Assembly: GCA_029879725.1 (NCBI GenBank) | Contig: JAOUPR010000006.1 | Location: 1-64,000, forward strand | Reading direction: 5' to 3' | Source: Gemmatimonadota bacterium | Lineage (GTDB): Bacteria; Gemmatimonadota; Gemmatimonadetes; Longimicrobiales; Gaopeijiaceae | DNA: 64,000 bases | Shown here: positions 1 through 10,035 of the stretch, piece after piece | Layout of the letters: every line of letters starts with the position of its first letter | Numbering within the stretch: position 1 is the first letter of the stretch | The notes under the pieces: generated by a model | Database searches by the model: none | What the model was told of the DNA's origin: nothing | What the model saw: the letters and a program-made list of their open reading frames with translations, nothing else | Position numbers and translations under genes: made by a program

Positions 1-195
1 TTCCCTCCCACGAAGGTCGTGGGGGATCCAAGCGCTCTCTTGCGGGATCCCGGATTTCTGCAGTCCGTCGCGAGAGTCATCTCGGTGCGCCGACTCTTGA
101 TCGCGGGGTACGAGGCCAAGTTACCGGAAATCGACGACCTGCGCGCACTGACCGGAGCGCAGGCCGGTACGAGCGCTACCGACTCGATCCCCTGA
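1..195 (+). CDS. C-terminal end of an unidentified protein (partial)
   Basis: An open frame enters from the left edge in the first reading frame and stops with TGA at 193-195, giving 64 visible residues that end in ...TDSIP. It contains a basic stretch (SVRRLLIAGYEAK) and a polar tail, but no motif I recognise. It is placed as the end of a rightward gene because the next start lies 160 bases downstream and the frame is open to the edge. It could be a chance open frame in GC-rich DNA. Confidence 0.4.
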   Translation, partial: FPPTKVVGDPSALLRDPGFLQSVARVISVRRLLIAGYEAKLPEIDDLRALTGAQAGTSATDSIP

Positions 196-357
196 TCCGG
201 TCCGCGGCGGCCGCGAGTCCCACCCGCCGAAACCCCTGCCCCTCCACCCCGTAGTTTTCTCTGGCCCGCCCGGGCGGGGGCAGTCTATCTTGGGCACCCC
301 ATCGGGAACCCGAGAGAGGCCTCGCGTCCGGCATCCCAGAGACTTCGGAGTCCGTCC

Positions 358-3300
358 ATGCGCTATCGCACCCGCACCACCCTGTCCACCCTGGCGCTCC
401 TGGCGGGAGTAGCACTCCCCGCCCTGGCCCAGGACTCGTCCCCCGACCCCGACCGGGGCCTTCCCCTGGAGCCGGCTCGATGGGCCCGCTTCACGACCAG
501 CGAGGGGACCTGGATCTCCCTGGACGTGAGCCCCGACGGCTCCACCATCGTCTTCGACCTCCTGGGGGATCTCTACACCATCCCCGCCGCTGGAGGCACG
601 GCGACGCGCATCACCCAGGGGATGGCCCACGACATGCAGCCCCGCTTCTCCCCCGACGGGGCGCGCGTGGTGTTCGTGTCCGACCGGAGTGGCGACGAGA
701 ACATCTGGGTCCTCCCGGCGGCGGGAGGAGAGCCCAGGCAAATCTCGAAGGGGATCGGGAGTGCCTTCCTCTCTCCGGAGTGGACTCCCGACGGGAGCTA
801 CATCGTGGTGTCCCGCTCGCAGCTCCTCACCGGGCTGGAGAAGCTCTGGCTCTACCACGTCGACGGTGGCACGGGGCTCGAGATGGTGGGGGGGTCGGGC
901 GCCCAACGGATGATGGGCGCCGCCTTCGGGCCGGAGCCGCGGTACGTGTACTACGCCCAGCGGATGGGCGCGTGGAGCTACAACGCGGTCTTCCCGCAAT
1001 TCCAGCTCCGCCTCTACGACCGTGAGACCGGCACGCAGACGCCCATCAGCGCACGGTACGGCTCGGCCTTCCGCCCGGCGGTCTCGCCCGACGGGAAGTG
1101 GCTCGCCTACGGGACCCGCCACGACGCCGACACGGGGATCCGACTGCGTGACCTCGCCTCGGGCGAGGAACGGTGGCTGGCCTACCCGGTACAGCGCGAC
1201 GACCAGGAATCCGTCGCCAACATGGACGTCCTTCCCGGATATTCCTTCACGCCCGCGTCCGACGCCGTTGTGATGTCGTACGGCGGCGGAATCTGGAGCG
1301 TGCCGCTGGACGGCTCCGATCCCACGGAGATCCCGTTCACGGTGGAAGCCGAGGTGGCGGTGGGCCCCGAGGTCTCCTTCGAGTATCCCATCGAGGATAC
1401 GCCGACGTTCACCGTGAAGCAGATCCGTGACGCGGTCCCCTCCCCCGACGGGAGCATGGTGGCGTTCTCGGCGCTGGACCGCATCTACGTGGCGTCCGCC
1501 ACCGGCGGAGACCCCCGGCGTCTCACCAACCAGGAAGTGGGCGAGTACCAGCCCGTCTGGTCTCCCGACGGCGCCGCCGTCGCCTTCGTCACGTGGGACG
1601 ACGCCACGGGCCAGGGCCACGTCATGCGTGCCCCGGCACGAGGCGGCTCGGCGCGGCCGGTCACCCGGGCGTCGGCGTACTATCAGCAGCTCGCATGGTC
1701 TCCCGACGGCGCCCGTATCGTCGCCATGCGCTCCTCGGCGCGGAATCTGGAGGAAGCCATCGACCCCTTCGTCTTCTCCGGCCTCGACGCCGAGTTCGTG
1801 TGGTTCCCCGCGGCCGGAGGCGACGCCACGGTGATCGGGCCGGTGAACGGGCGCTCGCGCCCCCACTTCACGCAGGACGCCGAGCGGATCTACTACTACG
1901 GCAGGGCGCCCGGAGTGGCGCCCCCCGGGGCCCCCAGCGAGGGACCGCCCACGGTGGCGCTCATGTCCGCGCGCTGGGACGACACGGACCCGAAGCAGCA
2001 CCTGCGGGTCACGGCGCGCTTCCCCATCGAGGCCGGCGGATGGTCGGTATCCGAGAACTCGGACATCATCCTCCCGAAGAGCGTGGAGGAGTTGGACGAG
2101 GAGGCGCGGGAGCCGCGGGTCCCCGAGATGTCGGCGGGCCTGATCATGATGGCTCCCCGGGGCGATCTCGCCCTGGCCCACTTCGGACGGGACGTCTATG
2201 CCGTCACCGTCCCGAGAACGGGGGTCAACGCCCCCGTGGTGATGGTATCGAAGCCCGATTCCGCGGCCGTTCCGGTGTGGAAGCTCAGCGACATCGGCGG
2301 TGAGTTCCCCACCTGGGGCGGCGACGGCCGGACCGTCCACTGGTCCATCGGGAACGCCTTCGTCACGTACGACATGGACGCGGCCCGGGGGAACGACGAC
2401 TACCGGCCGGAGGAGCGGCGCATCGCCGTGTCCGCCACGCGCGACGTCCCCCAGGGGACGGTGGTGCTGCGAGGCGCCCGGGTGGTGACCATGCGCGGCG
2501 ACGAGGTCATCGAGAACGCCGACGTGGTGGTCACCAACAACCGCATCACCCGGGTCGGGGCGGGAGGCGGAGAGGTCCCGCAGGGCGCTCGCGTCCTGGA
2601 CGTGACCGGCAAGACCATCGTCCCGGGATTCGTGGATACCCACGCCCACATGTGGAACCTCTGGGGACTCCACTGGCAGCGCCCGTGGATCTACCTGGCC
2701 AACCTGGCCTACGGGGTGACCACCACACGCGATCCGCAGACCAGCACCACGGACGTCCTCACGTACGAGGACCGGGTGCGGGCCGGGCAGATGCCCGGGC
2801 CCCGCGTGTACTCCACCGGGCCGGGGGTCTTCTTCACGGACGGGATCCGGAGCCTGGACCACGCACGCACCGTCCTGCGCCGCTACAGCGAGTACTACGA
2901 CACCAAGACCTTCAAGATGTACATGTCCGGGAACCGCCGTCAGCGCCAGTGGCTCATCATGGCGTCGCGTGAGCTCGGACTCATGCCCACGACGGAGGGC
3001 GGGCTCGACTATCGCCTCAACATGACCCACGCCATGGACGGATATCCGGGGGTGGAGCACACCATGCCCATCGTCCCCGCGTACGATGACGTGGTGGAGC
3101 TGTTCAAGACGTCGGGCACCACCAACACCCCGACCCTCCTCGTGACGTACGGAGGTCCGTGGGCGGAGAACTACTTCTACACCCACGAGAACGTGGTGGG
3201 CGACGAGAAGCTCAACCACTTCACGCCCAAGGAGGAGATCGACTACAAGGCGCGCCGTCTCCAGACCACGGGCCCTGGACCGGGCGGATGGTTCATGGAG

Positions 3301-3735
3301 GAGGAGTACGCCTTCCGGCGGCACTCGGCGTGGCTCAAGGATCTGGTCGAGGAGGGAGGGAGCGTGGGCGTGGGAAGCCATGGCCAGCTCCAGGGACTGG
3401 GGTACCACTGGGAGATGTGGGCGCTCCAGAGCGGCGGGATGAGCAACCACGACGTCCTGCGCGTGGCCACCATCCTCGGCGCCGACGCCATCGGTCTGGG
3501 TGGTGACCTGGGCTCCATCGAGGCCGGGAAGTTGGCCGATCTGGTGATCCTGGACGCGAACCCCCTGGACGACATCCGCAACAGCAACACCGTCCATCAG
3601 GTCATGATGAACGGCAGACTCTACGACGGCGACACGCTGGACGAGGTGTGGCCACGACAACGGGCGGCGCCGGACGAACCCTGGCGGCACACCGCTCCCA
3701 ACACCAAAGCCGGCATCCCCGGAGGTGCACGATGA
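358..3735 (+). CDS. Secreted amidohydrolase with N-terminal PD40/TolB-like propeller (first of tandem pair)
   Basis: The product is 1125 residues. A signal peptide (cleavage near ALAQ, residues 22-25) precedes a long WD40/PD40 region with repeated 'SPDG' strands (about residues 50-690, for example LDVSPDG at 55-61). An amidohydrolase-superfamily metal hydrolase follows from about residue 700. The first metal motif is HAH at 762-764 after FVDT. Further candidate metal or catalytic histidines lie at 901 (GVEHT) and 1008 (GSHGQ), and the C-terminus has the typical EAGKLADLVILDANP. The family hydrolyses amide or imide bonds such as N-acyl amino acids or peptides; the propeller may gate or present the substrate. 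The substrate is unknown. A CGGAG Shine-Dalgarno (346-350) supports the ATG. The stop overlaps the next start as ATGA, so the pair is co-translated. Confidence 0.93.
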   Translation: MRYRTRTTLSTLALLAGVALPALAQDSSPDPDRGLPLEPARWARFTTSEGTWISLDVSPDGSTIVFDLLGDLYTIPAAGGTATRITQGMAHDMQPRFSPDGARVVFVSDRSGDENIWVLPAAGGEPRQISKGIGSAFLSPEWTPDGSYIVVSRSQLLTGLEKLWLYHVDGGTGLEMVGGSGAQRMMGAAFGPEPRYVYYAQRMGAWSYNAVFPQFQLRLYDRETGTQTPISARYGSAFRPAVSPDGKWLAYGTRHDADTGIRLRDLASGEERWLAYPVQRDDQESVANMDVLPGYSFTPASDAVVMSYGGGIWSVPLDGSDPTEIPFTVEAEVAVGPEVSFEYPIEDTPTFTVKQIRDAVPSPDGSMVAFSALDRIYVASATGGDPRRLTNQEVGEYQPVWSPDGAAVAFVTWDDATGQGHVMRAPARGGSARPVTRASAYYQQLAWSPDGARIVAMRSSARNLEEAIDPFVFSGLDAEFVWFPAAGGDATVIGPVNGRSRPHFTQDAERIYYYGRAPGVAPPGAPSEGPPTVALMSARWDDTDPKQHLRVTARFPIEAGGWSVSENSDIILPKSVEELDEEAREPRVPEMSAGLIMMAPRGDLALAHFGRDVYAVTVPRTGVNAPVVMVSKPDSAAVPVWKLSDIGGEFPTWGGDGRTVHWSIGNAFVTYDMDAARGNDDYRPEERRIAVSATRDVPQGTVVLRGARVVTMRGDEVIENADVVVTNNRITRVGAGGGEVPQGARVLDVTGKTIVPGFVDTHAHMWNLWGLHWQRPWIYLANLAYGVTTTRDPQTSTTDVLTYEDRVRAGQMPGPRVYSTGPGVFFTDGIRSLDHARTVLRRYSEYYDTKTFKMYMSGNRRQRQWLIMASRELGLMPTTEGGLDYRLNMTHAMDGYPGVEHTMPIVPAYDDVVELFKTSGTTNTPTLLVTYGGPWAENYFYTHENVVGDEKLNHFTPKEEIDYKARRLQTTGPGPGGWFMEEEYAFRRHSAWLKDLVEEGGSVGVGSHGQLQGLGYHWEMWALQSGGMSNHDVLRVATILGADAIGLGGDLGSIEAGKLADLVILDANPLDDIRNSNTVHQVMMNGRLYDGDTLDEVWPRQRAAPDEPWRHTAPNTKAGIPGGAR

Positions 3736-6700
3736 ACGCGCATATCGGAATCGTCGGCCGGACGGCCCTGGTGGCGGCCGCCCTGGCGGTGCTGGCCGCG
3801 CCCCTGACGGCCCAGATGCCCAACGGAGGCCGGGGCGGCCCCAACGCCCGGCCACTCCCGCTGAACGCGGCCCGCAAGGCGACGTTCACCGCCACCGAAG
3901 GGACGTGGATCTCGCTGGACGTGAGCCCCGACGGGGAGACCATCGTCTTCGACCTCCTCGGCGACCTGTACACCATGCCCATCACCGGCGGGAAGGCCAC
4001 TCGCCTCACCGACGGGATGGCCTACGACGCCCAGCCCCGCTTCAGCCCCGACGGGAAGCGGGTGGCGTTCGTGTCCGACCGGAGCGGCGGCGACAACCTG
4101 TGGACCATGGCGTTGGATCTCACCGACACCACGCAGATCACCAGGGGGAACACCTCGCTCTACGTGTCCCCGGAGTGGACGCCCGACGGCGAGTACATCG
4201 TGGTGAGCCGCACCGGAGGGTTGGGTGGCGCGGCCAAGCTCCAGATGTACCACACGGAGAGCCGGGCGCCCCTCGCCCTCATCCGCGCGCCCGCCCAGCT
4301 CAAGACGTTGGGCGCCGCCATGAGCCCCGACGGCCGCCACATCTGGTACGCCGGCCGCTTCGGCGACTGGCAGTACAACGCGCGCTTCCCGCAGTACCAG
4401 CTGTACCGGTACGACCGGGAGCAGGGGACTTCCACCCTCATGACCCGCCGGTACGGGTCGGGATTCCGGCCGGCCGTCTCGCCGGACGGGCGTTGGCTCG
4501 TGTACGGGAGCCGCGAGAACACGGAGACGGGGCTGCGCAGGCGTGACCTGCAGACCGGCGAAGAGGAGTGGCTCGCCTACCCCATCCAGCGGGACGAGAT
4601 GGAGTCACGAGCCCCGCTGGACGTCCTCCCCGGATACGCGTTCACCCCGGATTCCCGGTCGGTGGTCATCTCGTACGGGGGGAAGATCTGGCGTGTCCCG
4701 GTGGACGGGAGCGCGGCCACGGAGATCCCCTTCGAGGCCGAGGTCGAGGTGGGCGTGGGTCCGGAGGTGAAGTTCGCCTACCAGATCGACACCACGGCGG
4801 CGGTCACGGCGCGTCAGATCCGGAGCCCGGTGGCTTCGCCCGACGGGCGGCGCATCGCCTTCACGGCCTTCGACCGCCTCTGGGTCAAGGACATGCCCGA
4901 CGGCACACCCCGCAGGCTCACCGACGCCGACGTGGGTGAGTTCCACCCGAAGTGGTCGCCCGACGGCGCCTGGGTGGGGTACGTCACCTGGGACGACGAG
5001 GCCGGCGGACAGATCATGAAGGTGAGGGCCGACGGGGGAGCCGCCCCGGTCCAGCTCACCCGCACCGCCGCCCTGTACTACAACGTGGCGTGGGCTCCCG
5101 ACGGGACGCGGCTGGTGGCGTCCCGCGGGGCCGCGCGCGAGCTCAAGGAAGCGGCGGGATTCTTCTTCGGGCCCATGGGTGGAACCTTCGTCTGGGTTCC
5201 CGCTGCGGGAGGCGAGGCGACGGTGATCTCGCCCACGGGCACCCGCGACGTGGCCCACTTCCGCAACGACCAGCCGGAGCGCATCTACGCGTACAGCCCC
5301 AGGGAAGGACTCGTCTCCTTCCGCTGGGACGGCACCGACGTGCAGCGGCACCTCCAGGTTCGGGGGATGCCGACTCCGGGCGCCGGAACGCCCCACCCCG
5401 AGGAGTTCGAGTTCCTCCCCGGGCGGGTGTTCCCCGTGGCGAAGACGGAGACGGGGGTCACGTCCGGACCGGGCGTCCTCGACGCCGACCCCGCGGCCGA
5501 GCCGCCGGGGGCCCCACCCGCGGGGCTGGTGATGATCTCCCCGGCGGGTGACCGCGCGCTGGCCCAGCTGGGGATGGACGTCTATACGGTGGACCTCCCC
5601 TTGGTGGGAGGCCCCACCCCGACGGTCATGGTCGGGCAGCCGGGAGCCGCGCCGGTACCGGTGCGCAAGCTCACGGAGGTGGGCGCGGAATTCCCCTCGT
5701 GGAGCGCCGACGGATCCGTGATCCACTGGGCGCTGGGGAACGTCCTCTTCACGTACGACCTGGCCTCCCTGGAAGCCCAGGAGGACAGCATCGAGGCACA
5801 GGCCCACGAGATGGCGCTGCTGAGGGTACGCGCCCTGGCGGTGATGGACTCCCTGAAGACGAGCCGGGCGAAGGCGGACTCCCTGAAGAAGGCCGACGCG
5901 GAAGTCCCGGACACGCTGTCCCGCCGCATCACCCGCCTGGCCGCCGACTCGGTGCAGACCGCGGCGGACTCCCTCCTGGCCAAGGCCGACTCCATCCGCG
6001 CGGCGGCGGCGGCCATTCGGGCCCGTGCCGACTCGGTGCGGGAAGGGAACGAAGAGCTCCTGGCCGACACCGCGAAGACGTACAGGCCGCGGGAGAGGAA
6101 GATCGAGGTCACCCTCCCCCGCGACGTACCGACCGGGACGGTCGTACTCCGCGGCGGGCGGGCGGTGACGATGAAGGGAGACGAGATCGTCGAGAACGCA
6201 GACGTGGTGGTCACGAACAACCGCATCGTCGCGGTGGGCGCGCGGGACTCGGTGGAGGTTCCCGAGGGGGCACGCGTCATCGACGTATCCGGGAAGACGC
6301 TCATCCCCGGGTTCGTGGACACGCACTACCACGCCCAGTGGCTCATCCCGGAGATCCACCCCGAACAGGCGTGGCAGTATCTCACCACGCTGGCGTACGG
6401 GGTGACCACCACCCGCGATCCCCAGACCGCCACCACCGACGTCCTCAGTTACGGCGACCGCGTGGAAACCGGCGGGATGGTGGGCCCACGCATCTACTCC
6501 ACCGGACCCGGCGTCTTCCTGGGGGAGAACATCCGCGACGCCGACCACGCCAAGCAGGTCCTGGAGCGGTACGCGAAGTACTTCGACACCAAGACGCTGA
6601 AGATGTACATGACGGGGAACCGGCAGCAGCGTCAGTGGATCATCCAGGCGGCGCGTGAGGCGAAGATCATGCCCACCACGGAAGGCGGGCTGGACTTCAA

Positions 6701-7421
6701 GCTGGAGCTCACCCACGCCATGGACGGGTACCCGGGGATCGAGCACTCCCTCCCCATCGCGCCCATCTACAGCGACGTGGTGGAGCTCTTCAAGGCATCG
6801 CAGACCACCAACAGCCCCACGCTCCTGGTGTCGTACGGCGGACCTTTCGGTGAGAACTTCTTCTACGCCACGGAGAACGTCCACGACGACGCGAAGCTGC
6901 GCCACTTCTCGCCCGAGGAGAGCCTCGACGCACGGGCGCGGCGCCGCGGGCCGGGCGCCGGCGGCAGCCCGGGACAGTCCGGTTGGTTCCTCGAAGAGGA
7001 GTACGTGTTCCAGCGTCACGCGGAATTCGTGAAGGCCATGGTGGAAGACAGCGCGCGCGTGGCGGTGGGGAGCCACGGCCAGCTCCAGGGACTCGGATAC
7101 CACTGGGAGGTATGGGCCATGGGAAGCGGGGGCGCGTCCAACCACGACGTGCTCCGCATGGCCACCGTCCTGGGCGCGGAAGCCATCGGGTTCGGGAAGG
7201 AGATCGGGACGCTGGAGGCCGGGAAGTTCGCCGACATCCTCATCCTCGACGACGACCCGCTCACCGATCTGAGGAACACGTTGAGCATCCGCTACGTGAT
7301 GAAGAACGGGCGGATCTACGAAGGCGACACCCTCGACGAGGTATGGCCGCGTGAGCGGTCCCTCCCGGCCCAGCCCTGGCATTCCTTCGGGCCGGACGGG
7401 GTGCGGGCGGGAGTGCGCTGA
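3732..7421 (+). CDS. Secreted propeller-amidohydrolase, second of tandem pair, with Ala/Asp/Ser coiled-coil insert
   Basis: The start is set by ATG at 3732, which overlaps the upstream stop as ATGA and is preceded by GGAGGT at 3721-3726. The 1229-residue product has a signal peptide (…LTAQ) and the same plan as its neighbour, with long near-identical stretches, so the pair looks like a gene duplication. PD40 strands occupy about residues 50-680 and the amidohydrolase domain the C-terminal 420 residues. The metal motif is HYH (865-867) where the paralogue has HAH. Between the two domains, residues ~680-790 form an extra helical segment rich in repeated 'ADS' units, absent from the first copy. 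It probably acts at or outside the inner membrane. Divergence of motif and insert suggests different substrates or partners. Confidence 0.92.
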   Translation: MNAHIGIVGRTALVAAALAVLAAPLTAQMPNGGRGGPNARPLPLNAARKATFTATEGTWISLDVSPDGETIVFDLLGDLYTMPITGGKATRLTDGMAYDAQPRFSPDGKRVAFVSDRSGGDNLWTMALDLTDTTQITRGNTSLYVSPEWTPDGEYIVVSRTGGLGGAAKLQMYHTESRAPLALIRAPAQLKTLGAAMSPDGRHIWYAGRFGDWQYNARFPQYQLYRYDREQGTSTLMTRRYGSGFRPAVSPDGRWLVYGSRENTETGLRRRDLQTGEEEWLAYPIQRDEMESRAPLDVLPGYAFTPDSRSVVISYGGKIWRVPVDGSAATEIPFEAEVEVGVGPEVKFAYQIDTTAAVTARQIRSPVASPDGRRIAFTAFDRLWVKDMPDGTPRRLTDADVGEFHPKWSPDGAWVGYVTWDDEAGGQIMKVRADGGAAPVQLTRTAALYYNVAWAPDGTRLVASRGAARELKEAAGFFFGPMGGTFVWVPAAGGEATVISPTGTRDVAHFRNDQPERIYAYSPREGLVSFRWDGTDVQRHLQVRGMPTPGAGTPHPEEFEFLPGRVFPVAKTETGVTSGPGVLDADPAAEPPGAPPAGLVMISPAGDRALAQLGMDVYTVDLPLVGGPTPTVMVGQPGAAPVPVRKLTEVGAEFPSWSADGSVIHWALGNVLFTYDLASLEAQEDSIEAQAHEMALLRVRALAVMDSLKTSRAKADSLKKADAEVPDTLSRRITRLAADSVQTAADSLLAKADSIRAAAAAIRARADSVREGNEELLADTAKTYRPRERKIEVTLPRDVPTGTVVLRGGRAVTMKGDEIVENADVVVTNNRIVAVGARDSVEVPEGARVIDVSGKTLIPGFVDTHYHAQWLIPEIHPEQAWQYLTTLAYGVTTTRDPQTATTDVLSYGDRVETGGMVGPRIYSTGPGVFLGENIRDADHAKQVLERYAKYFDTKTLKMYMTGNRQQRQWIIQAAREAKIMPTTEGGLDFKLELTHAMDGYPGIEHSLPIAPIYSDVVELFKASQTTNSPTLLVSYGGPFGENFFYATENVHDDAKLRHFSPEESLDARARRRGPGAGGSPGQSGWFLEEEYVFQRHAEFVKAMVEDSARVAVGSHGQLQGLGYHWEVWAMGSGGASNHDVLRMATVLGAEAIGFGKEIGTLEAGKFADILILDDDPLTDLRNTLSIRYVMKNGRIYEGDTLDEVWPRERSLPAQPWHSFGPDGVRAGVR

Positions 7422-7453
7422 AGGTAGCGCGACGCACTCACCCGGGTGAACGA

Positions 7454-7487
7454 GAAGGGGGGTGGGCCCTGCGGCCCACCCCCCTTC
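7454..7487. terminator. Bidirectional hairpin terminator
   Basis: A perfect 15-bp stem (7454-7468 with 7473-7487) closes a 4-base CTGC loop. It sits 32 bases after the stop of the second amidohydrolase and 30 bases from the stop of the convergent PEP-enzyme gene, so it can serve both. There is no clear T-run, which is common in GC-rich genomes. Confidence 0.75.
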
Positions 7488-7517
7488 CTCATGCGTTCCG
7501 GATCTCCTCCAGCCCCG

Positions 7518-10031
7518 TCACTCCCCATCCATGGTGACCGTGCCCTTGCTCCCATCCACCCGCACCCTCACCCCGTCCTGGAGCGCCGCCATGGCCCCCC
7601 GCACCGCCATCACGGCGGGGATCCGCACCTCACGGGCCGTCACCGCGCCGTGGGAGAGCGGGCCGCCGCTCTCCGTCACCACGGCGGCCGCCGAGTAGAA
7701 GAGCGGCGTCCAGGCCGGATTGGTGGTGCGCGCCACCAGCACGCTCCCGGGGGTGAAGCGCGCGAAGTCGTCCGCGGAGTGCACCAGGCAGACGGGTCCC
7801 GCGGCCACGCCGGGCGCGCCGGGAAGGCCCGTGAGCCGTCCCTCGTGGTCCGCCACCTCGTTCTCCTCTCCCCAACGGAAGGCGGGCTCACCCACCTGCC
7901 GGCGGCGGTGGTCCTCCCGCGCCGCGCGGGCCTCCCGGGCAGCGTCCTCCGCGGTGATCCGCCGCTCCACCACCCCCTCCAGCGTGGCCCGGCGCAAGAA
8001 GAACACGTCTTCGGGCTCGTCCAGCGCACTCGCGCCCACCAGACGCCTCCCCATCTCCACCAGGGCCGCCCGAAAAGGTGGCGTGAGCCGGGTGGTCTGG
8101 TAGTGCTCCAGGTCGTCGAGGGCGGTGTACGTGCGCGCCAGCCGGATGATTTCTCCGGCGAAGGTACGCAGTTCATCCGGCACACGGGCGAGGAACTCCC
8201 GCTCCGTCACCTGCTGGCGCGACCGGAGTTCCTGCTCCGCGGGGCCCGGATCTTCCATCCCTTCCTGGAGCACGATGAGGCGCAGGTTCTCCAGCACGAC
8301 CCATGGCTGCCCGCTCCAGGTGGGAACGTACGCGTCGAAGTCGACCTCCCGGTGCCCGTGGACCTCCAGGAAACGACGGAAGCGCTCGGCGAAGTCGGGA
8401 AACGATGCCATCTCCCCGGATTCCACGAAGGCCCGGCGGTCCCCATCGACCAACCTCTCCCGCAACGCAGGATCCCCGCGGACCATGAGGGCGAGGTCGT
8501 ACAGGTCGCGGTTCACCAGACCGGTCTTGGTCTCGCAATGGCAGGTCAGCCCGTCGTACACGTTGGGCGCGTCTCCCGGCCCCACCACGTGGGCGACCAT
8601 CTGGAACAACAGGCGATGGAGGAGCCCCTGGGTGATGGAGATGGCGATGTTGGGGAGGAAGTACTCCCGGCCCACCCGGTCGATCTCCAGGACGTGCTCC
8701 CACAACTCTTCCAGGGACATCCCCGGAAGGTCCCGGCCGCCGAGACGGCCGAGCTCGAGGAGATACCGGTCCAGGTCCCGCGCCCACCGGACGGGAAGCT
8801 CCTGGACCCAACGGTACCCTTCACGCAACCGGGGCACCTTGGCCACGAGGTCTTCGAGGTCGTCGAAGGCCGCCTGGTGGCCGGCGGCGAACACCTCGAC
8901 CGCCGTCTGGTTGCCGTAGATGTAGCCGTCCAGGCGCGTGAACCACTCCCCGTCGAAGGGGGGCATCCCCATCATCTCCAGGGAATGCGACAGCGAGGCG
9001 TGGAACCCGGGCGTGGTGAAGTCCCACGTCAGGGGGGTGATGGGGTTGGGAAAGCGCTCGGCGGACTCCTGCCGGGTCCACCGCGCGGGGAACTCGGTGA
9101 CGGGGCGGCTCTGGAGGAGGAACACCTCTCCCCCCAGCACGGCCCACTCGAGATCCTGGGGGAAGGCGTAATGCCGCTCCACGCGCAGGATCAGTCGGGC
9201 CAGGCGGTGGAGCTCGTCTTCCGTCAGGCTGGGTGCTTCCCTCCGGTCTCCCGGAACCTCGAAGTGCTCCGTCCCCCCTCCCGGCGTCTGCCGGATGCCA
9301 CGGAGCTTCATCCCGACGTGGGACTCCACCGGGGCGAGGGTGGCTTTGTCCAGGATCCACTGGTCCACCTCGCCCTCGCCGCTCACCACCGTCTCGCCCA
9401 GACCCCACGCCCCCGTGATCAGGATCCGCCGGGCCTCTCCCGTGATGGGGTTCATGGAGAAGGCCACCCCCGCCACGTCGGCGTCCACCATCCTCTGGAC
9501 GACCACGGCCATGTCCGCCGCCGTGAGCCCGAACCCCTGCTCGTGTCTGTACCGCACGGCCCGGTCCTCCCAGAGCGAGGCCCAGCACCGCTTCACGTGC
9601 TCCATGACGTTTTCGACTCCGACCACCCCCAGGAAGGAGTCGTGCTGGCCCGCGAAGGCCGCCCCGGCCAGATCCTCCAGCGTGGCCGAGGACCGCACGC
9701 TCACCGGGCCGTGCTCCACCGCGGCGGGAAGAGCTTCGCGAAGCGCGTCCGCCACGGCCGAAGGAAACGGACGGCGAAGCAGATCGTCGCGCAACGTCGC
9801 GCAGGCCTCCCGTAACGCCTCGGGATCGGTCACGGGGAGAGCCGCGGCACGCCCCTCCAACTCCGGCCACCCCGCCGCGAAGGCACGGTAGCACGCCGCC
9901 GTCACCACCACTCCATCGGGGACGGGAAATCCGGCCCGCGCCATGCGGGAGAGGCTCGCGCCCTTTCCGCCGGTGCGGGACACCAGTTCCGCGCGAGCGT
10001 CGGAAAACTCGAGTACCAGGGGATCGGACAT
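7518..10031 (-). CDS. PEP-utilising phosphotransferase, rifampin-phosphotransferase/PEP-synthase-like
   Basis: The 837-residue product has an N-terminal ATP-binding domain of PEP synthase/PPDK type (GGKGASLSRM near residue 22, SVRSSATLEDLAGAAFAG near 110, and FSMNPITG near 180). A middle domain of about 400 residues follows. The C-terminal swivelling phosphohistidine domain carries TESGGPLSHGAVTARE, with the phosphorylated His at about residue 794. The C-terminal PEP/pyruvate barrel of true PEP synthase is missing, which is the layout of Rph rifampin phosphotransferases and related ATP-dependent dikinases acting on small molecules. The start chosen (ATG 10031) has GGAG eight bases upstream. 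An ATG at 10046 would add five residues and overlap the upstream gene. It is last in a three-gene operon with two lipid enzymes, so a phosphorylation role in envelope metabolism is as plausible as drug resistance. Confidence 0.85.
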   Translation of the reverse strand: MSDPLVLEFSDARAELVSRTGGKGASLSRMARAGFPVPDGVVVTAACYRAFAAGWPELEGRAAALPVTDPEALREACATLRDDLLRRPFPSAVADALREALPAAVEHGPVSVRSSATLEDLAGAAFAGQHDSFLGVVGVENVMEHVKRCWASLWEDRAVRYRHEQGFGLTAADMAVVVQRMVDADVAGVAFSMNPITGEARRILITGAWGLGETVVSGEGEVDQWILDKATLAPVESHVGMKLRGIRQTPGGGTEHFEVPGDRREAPSLTEDELHRLARLILRVERHYAFPQDLEWAVLGGEVFLLQSRPVTEFPARWTRQESAERFPNPITPLTWDFTTPGFHASLSHSLEMMGMPPFDGEWFTRLDGYIYGNQTAVEVFAAGHQAAFDDLEDLVAKVPRLREGYRWVQELPVRWARDLDRYLLELGRLGGRDLPGMSLEELWEHVLEIDRVGREYFLPNIAISITQGLLHRLLFQMVAHVVGPGDAPNVYDGLTCHCETKTGLVNRDLYDLALMVRGDPALRERLVDGDRRAFVESGEMASFPDFAERFRRFLEVHGHREVDFDAYVPTWSGQPWVVLENLRLIVLQEGMEDPGPAEQELRSRQQVTEREFLARVPDELRTFAGEIIRLARTYTALDDLEHYQTTRLTPPFRAALVEMGRRLVGASALDEPEDVFFLRRATLEGVVERRITAEDAAREARAAREDHRRRQVGEPAFRWGEENEVADHEGRLTGLPGAPGVAAGPVCLVHSADDFARFTPGSVLVARTTNPAWTPLFYSAAAVVTESGGPLSHGAVTAREVRIPAVMAVRGAMAALQDGVRVRVDGSKGTVTMDGE

Positions 10032-10035
10032 GGGG

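Noticed and set aside
265-278. A 14-base perfect palindrome (CCCGCCCGGGCGGG) before the first amidohydrolase
   Set aside because: Zero-loop GC palindromes of this length are expected by chance in this composition; no second copy or associated promoter elements seen.
121-3855. A 1244-residue open frame on the minus strand opposite the first amidohydrolase, and similar antisense frames of 700-1000 residues opposite other large genes
   Set aside because: They are mirror images of GC-rich codon use: with G/C at most third positions, one antisense frame rarely meets a stop. They lack domains, are His/Arg/Gly/Val-rich, and the plus-strand genes have signal peptides, motifs and ribosome sites.
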